Assembly (NCBI GenBank): GCA_039707655.1
Contig: CM077676.1
Coordinates: 454,264,379-454,328,378 of the forward strand
DNA from: Elymus sibiricus
Taxonomy: Eukaryota; Streptophyta; Magnoliopsida; Poales; Poaceae
Length of the DNA stretch: 64,000 nucleotides
Direction: 5' to 3'
The notes under the pieces are model-generated. The model had not been told where the DNA came from, made no database searches, and worked only from the letters and a program-made list of their open reading frames with translations. The translations under genes were made by a program, and so were the position numbers. Below, in pieces: positions 58,201 to 64,000 of the stretch; position 1 is the stretch's first letter, and each line of letters begins with the position of its first letter.

Positions 58201-60566
58201 TATGGCCTTATGTTATTCATAACACCGAACATCAAAAGTTCTCTTATGAACAACCTTCTTGCAAGATACCTTATGCAATGGGCTGGAGTGTATAAAACTC
58301 CAAAAATGAATTATAAAAATAAATACATAGGTAATACACCGATGGAAGGTATAGTAACATTTACTATGTTCCCAGCGCGTATCTAAACCTCATTCCCGGC
58401 AAGTCTTTTAGGCCATAGTAGTTCTTGCATCGAGTCGCAACAGAATGCAATCGAGCGGGTATCTCTGTGATCAACTCATAATACCCAAGAATTAGTGATT
58501 AACATGTTTAATCATAATACTCAAGAACTATTTCTTTGACCAGCCTTCTATACATCAATAGCTCGTATGACATTCATACATGAGCTGGATATTCCAGTCT
58601 TTTCTCTTTTTGCCTTTATACTTCTAACTGTTTAACTTTCAGTATTTCTTCTACTCTCAGAAGAAGCACCCAACTTAAGAGTGGCGTTAGCCCCGGACTT
58701 CCTAGGCGTGTAAGTCACACTAACACCCTTTGGACATTTCCTTTCTCTTTAAGTTGTTGTTTTATTCACCTTCATTTATATGACATGCGTTCTTCTGGAT
58801 CCCTCTCTTATCAGTCAAATGCCTAGTAAACACTTTACTAATACTTTGCAAACAAACATTGCTTCGAATATCTCATATCTTTTAGCCTTTGTTTGTATCT
58901 GAAACTAATTTTCAGTTCTATGAATATCACATAGCTATCCCAAACTTTTGAAGTTCGGGTCTCATGGAAGCAAACATATTGCACTTGACCGTAGCGGAAT
59001 TCTAGCTTTTGGATCGAAGGACGAGAGTCACATCATCCATAGCTTTAGCGGGAGAATACCGAAAGCATGCGATAGGACAAAGTCCTTCTCGACACTCTTG
59101 AGGACAATCCTCACATTACGTTACCAACCATAAAGTTTTAACCAGATATTTAACAGCTATTCAATTTTAATAGGGAAGGTGGAAACGCGAGCCATTCTTC
59201 TACAACTTTTATGCATATAACACTTAGACAGTGTTCATAATTAATTTGCACTGAGAATTAAAAGAATTAATTCTAAGGTGCGCTCCCACTCAAATCAATT
59301 TCTCTCATAATTGATTGTGAGTGATACAAGACCCATATTACAATTCAATGTCAAGGATGCATCCATCTCAAGTGACAAGAATTGCAATCGGTAGGCCAAC
59401 TTGCCAATCACATCTCTATGTGACTCTTGTTCATCTTTCGATGGGCGTGTTCCGAGCTCAGGATGATCAAGCCAGAACGTCAAGACAACCAAGTGATCTC
59501 GCTGCGAGGTCTCAACTCACCCGCCTCACACTTCTCTAATCGTTCGTACCCATGCATCCATGTGATACCCCGAAGAGATAGGTGCCGTGACGGTGCTACA
59601 CTTGGGAGAACACTAACTACTTGATATTTTTGTGACAGATCACCCTAATAAAAAGGGACTACCACGCAATCAAAAGGGTGCATCATAAGGGATAAACATC
59701 TCAGGCAATTCATAATAGCATGATATGGTATAGCCCTTTCTGACGGAGAAGTCTTTCATTTCTTCGTCTTCGGCATTCGCGTCGGTGTTCACCTTCGCGA
59801 AGTTTGCCACCACCTTGTCGATGCACCAGATAATATTGCTATCTCTATAGCTAATAAAATAAGTGCATTACATAAGGTTGACTCGCAGGTCATTAAAGTG
59901 ACAATCATATGGCTCCAGCCATCATGCCGAATCATGACACGCAGGTCATGTTAATTTACATTATATAGTCATCTCATACATAATCAAATTAATATGAAAA
60001 CCGCTATACCACATCACATGCACATCCTGCAAAACCAAGTTAGACGCCTCTAATCGGTTTATGCAAAATTTTATTTTACGTGGCTTCTAAGGTTTCAACC
60101 AAACCGCAGCTACCAACGTTTATCATCAAGTATGATTATTCAAGTCGCTAGATTAACTTTGCGGGGTGTATGAAACACGAGATAATAAAATCTCTAGCCC
60201 CATACTGAACTTCGTCATACGCATGACCCCCGTGCAGATCATATCTGCATTGCCCTTTCGTCTGTGAAATTTCATCTTTCTTTTAACTATGGTGGAATTC
60301 AACGAACTGTTAGCACTTCGTTGATCAATCAAGATCGCGGATTGCCAGAACATTGAAACTCCACCATGCCGTTATCAAGATCAGAAATGCGCAAATTTCA
60401 GGGAAGCAACAAGAACATCGGGTAATAGATTTCATCTGCTACCCGCATAAATAATTTTCATCAATATATCTCACCTACTACAAAATTATATTATGCAATA
60501 CCCATAGATCTCTATGTATTCTAGATCGTAACCTGCATCTACGCATAGCACGGCTCATGATGCCAC
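55275..60566 (-). pseudogene. Z internal region, decayed gag-pol
   Basis: The region is 5292 bp with no frame over about 90 codons. The order is still recognisable against X and Y: polypurine tract GTGGGAGTC next to the LTR; RT text near 56610-56670 (ATCGCTACGGTGAGACAATC); integrase wording near 57450-57900 (GTGGTGTTCCGGGAGGTGTA); and an untranslated leader toward the altered PBS (TGGCATCATGAGC, 60565-60553). Two diverged copies of a roughly 180-bp stretch occur at about 57950-58130 and 58160-58340 (both with CTTATGTTATTCATAA and GGGCTRGAGTGTATAAAACT). No protein is made. Confidence 0.7.
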
Positions 60567-61524
60567 TGTAGGGGAACGCGACAGAAAACAAATTTTTTTG
60601 GTACAGCAAGCACGCCCAGGATCACTATGGAGATGCATACAAGGTTTGATCTGATCGTTATCGACTCGTAGCGCAACGGAAGTAGAGTCGATGTAGATCG
60701 TCGGTGCAGATTCCCGCAGCTAGGATTTACAACCTCCCAACCGCGAGGATGTACTCCCTCGTTTGCCCCTCGGACAGTCCCTCGGACAGCCCTCCGGGAG
60801 GCGGTCGGATAGTCTCCCGGACGATGTCACGGACAGCCCTTTGGGAGGACCCTCGACACTCGGACAGTAACTCGGACAGCCCTTCGGGAGGCACTCTCGA
60901 ACAGCCCCTCGGGCAAAAAGATCGAACCTACGAGCTCTCTATGGGGTTGCACACATACGGTGTCATCTATCCGGCAGGGCTTCGCCGTCCAGAACTAGTT
61001 CCCACCGGAACACAGACAACCTTTTGGCTCTATGAAACTGTTTCGTGTGAGGGAGAGAAGAAAGGCAGATCATGCATGCCATTTGGTGAGAGAGTTGGAG
61101 TGAGTGTGGAGAGCTCCTCTCCACCTCTATTTATAGGAGAAGGCGGGGTGGAGGGGCTGAAATTTCAGCCACAAAAAGGGGTTCCTTCCCTCCCAAGCCT
61201 TCTCCAAGATCTTTTGGTAAAAGCCCCAAAAAGTGGCTTTCCAAAAAGCAACCAAAAAGTGCTTTTCACTATTCATGGAAACATTTTTCCGCGACCGTTA
61301 GATCCGAAAATATTTCTGTAGGTCTTAGAACATTTCCAGTACCCACTAAAATAATTTTGGACGCGTTCCGAAACAATTCTGGATTAGTGATTTTCATCTG
61401 CGAAAAGCAACCAAAGCGGTTCCGGCAGCTCCGGAACATTTTCGGGTTTTTTCTCCGGAAAAATCAGAGAAGTTCTCAAAACAATTCTGGCACCGTCTAA
61501 GAATTTCCAGGCGTGTGCCTAAAC
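60567..61524 (-). repeat. Z LTR (5' LTR), first 958 bp in window, interrupted by W
   Basis: It matches 53259-54216 with scattered substitutions and then breaks at ...GTGTGCCTAAAC (61524), where W begins. The TATA box (61145-61139) is kept, but most of the LTR upstream of it is separated by W. Confidence 0.85.
61139..61145 (-). promoter_or_regulatory. TATA box of the Z 5' LTR
   Basis: TATAAAT followed by AGAGG on the minus strand, same place as in the left Z LTR. W sits about 380 bp upstream, so the promoter is split from its upstream region. Confidence 0.5.
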
Positions 61525-63374
61525 TATTGGAAATATGCCCTAGAGGCAATAATAAATTGGTTATTATTATATTTCCTTGTTCGTGATAATCGTTTATTAT
61601 CCATGCTATAATTGTATTGATTGGAAACTCAAATACATGTGTGGGTACATAGACAACACTGTGTCCCTAGTATGCCTCTAGTTAACTAGTTCGTTGATCA
61701 AAGATGGTCAAGGTTTCCTGGCCATAGACATGAGATGTCATTTGATAACGGGATCACATCATTAGGAGAATGATGTGATGGACAAGACCCAAACTATAAA
61801 CATAGCATATGATCGTGTTAGTTTATTGCTATAGTTTTCTGCATGTCAAGTATCTGTTCCTATGACCATGAGATCATGCAACTCACTGACACCGGAGGAA
61901 TACCTTGTGTGTATCAAACGTCACAACGTAACTGGGTGACTATAAAGATGCTCTACAGGTATCTCCGAGGGTGTCTGTTGAGTGGGCATGGATCAAGACT
62001 GGGATTTGTTACTCCGTGTGACGGAGAGGTATCTCAGGGCCCACTCGGTAATACAACATCACAATAAGCCTTGCAAGCAATGTGACTAAGTGTTAGCCAC
62101 GGGATCTTGTATTACAGAACGAGTAAAGAGACTTGCCGGTAACGAGATTGAACTAGGTATAGAGATACCGACGATCGAATCTCGGGCAAGTAACATACCG
62201 AAGAACAAAGGGAACAGCGTACGGGATTAACTGAATCCTTGACATAGAGGTTCAACCGATAAAGATCTTCGTAGAATATGTAGGAACCAATATGGGCATG
62301 TCTACATAGTTCTCGAACCCGCAGGGTCTGCACACTTAAAGTTCGGTGACGTTTCGGTATAGTAGAGTTATGTATGGTGTTGACCGAAGGTTGTTCGGAG
62401 TCCTGGATGAGATCCTGGACGTCACGAGGAGCTCCGGAATGGTCCGGAGGTAAAGATTGATATATAGGAAGTCCTGTTTTGGTCACCGGAAAAGTTTCGG
62501 GTATTTCGGTAGTGTACCGGGAGTGCCGGGAGGGGTACCGGGGACCATCGGGAGGGGTGTCTTGACCCAAAGGACCTCATGGGCTGTGGGAGGAGTCAAA
62601 CCTGCCCCTAGTGGGCTGGCCTAACACCCCCACTAAGGCCCATGTGGCTTTGGGTGGAAAAAATCCAAAGGAGGAAAGGTGGAAAGGGTTTCCAAGTGGA
62701 GAGGAGGAATCCTACTCCTAATAGGATTGGAGTAGGACTCCTCCACCTCCAATTTCGGCCAAACCTTGAGGGTTTGAGGCTGCCTCCTCCCCTCCCTCAC
62801 TCCTATATATACTAGAGGATTTAGAGGGAAGAGCTAACCCTAATTGCCACGTGCTCCCTCTACTTCATCTAGATCGGTTTCTCCTCTAGTCTAGTTTCAG
62901 CGGTGCTTAGGCGAAGCCCTGCCGGAATTGTTCCACCACCATCGCCGCCGCGCCGTCGCGCCACCGGAGAACTCTTCTACCTCTCCGCTCCCTCTTGCTG
63001 GATCAAGAAGGCGGATATCGTCATCGAGCTGTACGTGTGCTGAACGCGGAGGTGCCGTCCGTTCGGCGCTAGATCGGAAGGACCGTGATCAGGATCGCGA
63101 GACGATTCGTGATTTGATCACGGGACGGATCGTGATGGGATCGCGGGACGGATCGAGATTGGATCACGAGATGGATCCTGATGGGATCGCGGGACGCTCG
63201 GCGATTTGGATCGCGAAGACGTTCGACTACATCAACCGCGTTTCTTAACGCTTCCCGCTTAGCGATCTACAAGGGTATGTAGATCCACTCTCCCTCTCAT
63301 AGATGCTCATCACCATGGATAGATCTTGCGTGTGCGTAGGAATTTTTTTGTTTCCCATGCAACGTTCCCCAACA
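61525..63374 (+). repeat. W 5' LTR, 1850 bp
   Basis: The outer 700 bp and inner 330 bp are close to the Y LTR, but the middle (about 62440-62900) is different, with repeated GGGAGTGCCGGGAGG-type words. It holds the same 11-bp-stem hairpin (61753-61779) as X and Y, a promoter-proximal inverted repeat (62710-62718 with 62729-62737) and TATATATA (62814-62821). Confidence 0.88.
62814..62821 (+). promoter_or_regulatory. TATA box of the W 5' LTR
   Basis: TATATATA followed by CTAGAGGA, about 1.29 kb into the LTR and about 75 bp after a TCCTACTCC/GGAGTAGGA inverted repeat. Confidence 0.6.
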
Positions 63375-63375
63375 G

Positions 63376-63387
63376 TGGTATCAGAGC
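63376..63387 (+). other. Primer binding site of W (initiator-Met tRNA)
   Basis: TGGTATCAGAGC starts one base after CCAACA. This is the standard complement to the 3' end of plant initiator-Met tRNA used by Copia elements, and the only intact one in the window. Confidence 0.9.
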
Positions 63388-64000
63388 TAGGTCTATGTGT
63401 AGATGAGATCTCGAGTTGAACACAAAGGAGTTTGTGGGCGTTGATATTCAGATTGCTTCCTCCCTTGGTCTTTTCTTGATTCGGCGGTATTGTGGGATGA
63501 AGCAGCCCGGACCAACATTACTCGTACGCTTACGAGAGACCGGTTCCATCAACTGACATGTAACTTCGTTGCATAAAGATGGCTGGCGGGTGTCTGTTTC
63601 TCCCGCTTTAGTCGGATCGGATTTGACAAAGGCGGTCCTTGAGAAGGTTGAATAGCAATTTTTGTATCACCGTTGTGGTTTTTGCGTATTTAAGAATTGT
63701 TCTTGCTAGATACCCGTAGCAGCCACGTAAAACTTGCAACAACAATTAGAGGACGTCTAACTTGTTTTTGCAGGGTATGTTGTGATGTGATATGGCCAAT
63801 TACATGATGAGATATATGTGATGTATGAGATGATCATGTATTGTATAGAATATCACGACTTGCATGTCGATGAGTACGGCAACCGGCAGGAGCCATAGGG
63901 TTGTCTTTAATTATTTTCGCCGTTTTTGCTTTACTTTATCGCTATGAGTTAGCAATAGTCGTGGAAGCAACAGTCGGCGCGACAACCTCATGGCGACACA
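63388..64000 (+). other. W untranslated leader (to window end)
   Basis: The leader is similar to the reverse complement of the Y leader (about 30159 down to 29550), including AAGTTAGACGTCCTC in inverse. No coding start is reached before the window ends. Confidence 0.7.

Larger units (their letters stand above)
53259..61524 (-). mobile_element. Z: decayed Copia retrotransposon with TGTAGG termini
   Basis: The left LTR is 53259-55274, followed by an internal region 55275-60566 and the start of the right LTR at 60567, cut at 61524 by element W. The termini are TGTAGGAGATATGCCC and CCCTACA. The shared AGAGGCAATAATAA next to the end and the BARE-like internal order place it near the Angela/BARE group but in a distinct family. 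The left target site would be GTCCA (53254-53258); its partner lies beyond the window. Confidence 0.8.
61525..64000 (+). mobile_element. W: plus-strand Copia retrotransposon, 5' end (continues past window)
   Basis: W is the only large element here on the plus strand. Its 5' LTR is 61525-63374, followed by an intact primer binding site and 613 bp of leader similar to that of Y. The 5' terminus reads TATTGG where the family has TGTTGG, so the first dinucleotide is mutated or the insertion point is altered. The left flank TAAAC (61520-61524) should be the target duplication; the right copy is outside the window. Confidence 0.88.

Noticed and set aside
62928..63248. 106-codon frame in the W LTR
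   Set aside because: It lies within the LTR just before the PBS; the same region in Y and X LTRs gives only unrelated short frames.

Overview
The window looks like intergenic DNA from a large grass genome, most likely Triticeae (wheat, Aegilops or barley group). The basis is family resemblance: four Copia LTR retrotransposon types whose ends follow the Angela/WIS/BARE pattern (TGTTGGAAATATGCCC...CCAACA, or the TGTAGG variant), nested inside one another, plus grass-type MITEs, LINE 3' ends and long T-rich low-complexity tracts. I found no intact host gene. The one spliced gene model (9038-10733, minus strand) is a transposon-type SANT/NAM-associated protein gene with two in-frame stops.

Layout. 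1-8800: small-element territory. It holds a poly(A) retroposon with a 15-bp target-site duplication (TSD) at 147-819, a LINE 3' relic ending in a zf-RVT-like region (2330-2930), one arm of a Harbinger-like element (to 4017), a long fold-back Mutator-type MITE with a 9-bp TSD (4528-4944), a 94-bp Stowaway-like MITE (5590-5683), and a fold-back MITE caught in a 243-bp tandem duplication (7402-7940). 8800-11240: the SANT/NAM-associated pseudogene. 11300-17314: T-rich degenerate repeats, GC islands, a 750-bp Harbinger-like element with TTA TSDs (12751-13500), a tRNA-like pol III sequence and an 80-bp TA microsatellite.

17315-51350 is the main discovery: one retrotransposon insertion (called X here) flanked by a single GGGTG TSD, made of four LTRs and four internal regions head to tail on the minus strand, with a repeat period of about 6.88 kb. 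The second and first units are fused by an internal deletion that removed one LTR (junction near 22917), so the array probably once had five LTRs. All units share the same coding defects and carry mosaic sequence variants. A second Copia element (Y, 23044-32377, TSD ATTTC) is nested in unit 2. Y has a nearly complete gag-pol with a single frameshift, and carries an extra partial unit at its 5' side made of a 262-bp internal fragment and a 63-bp LTR tip.

51356-53258: GC-rich repeat debris and a LINE-type 3' end. 53259-61524: a third, badly decayed Copia element (Z, minus strand), whose right LTR is cut by a fourth (W, plus strand, from 61525 to beyond the window). W has a canonical initiator-Met primer binding site at 63376. 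The inferred order of events is: X inserted, X multiplied in place, a deletion fused two units, Y inserted into the array; separately Z inserted, then W inserted into Z. Boundaries and TSDs were read directly; family names rest on recognition, without a database search.
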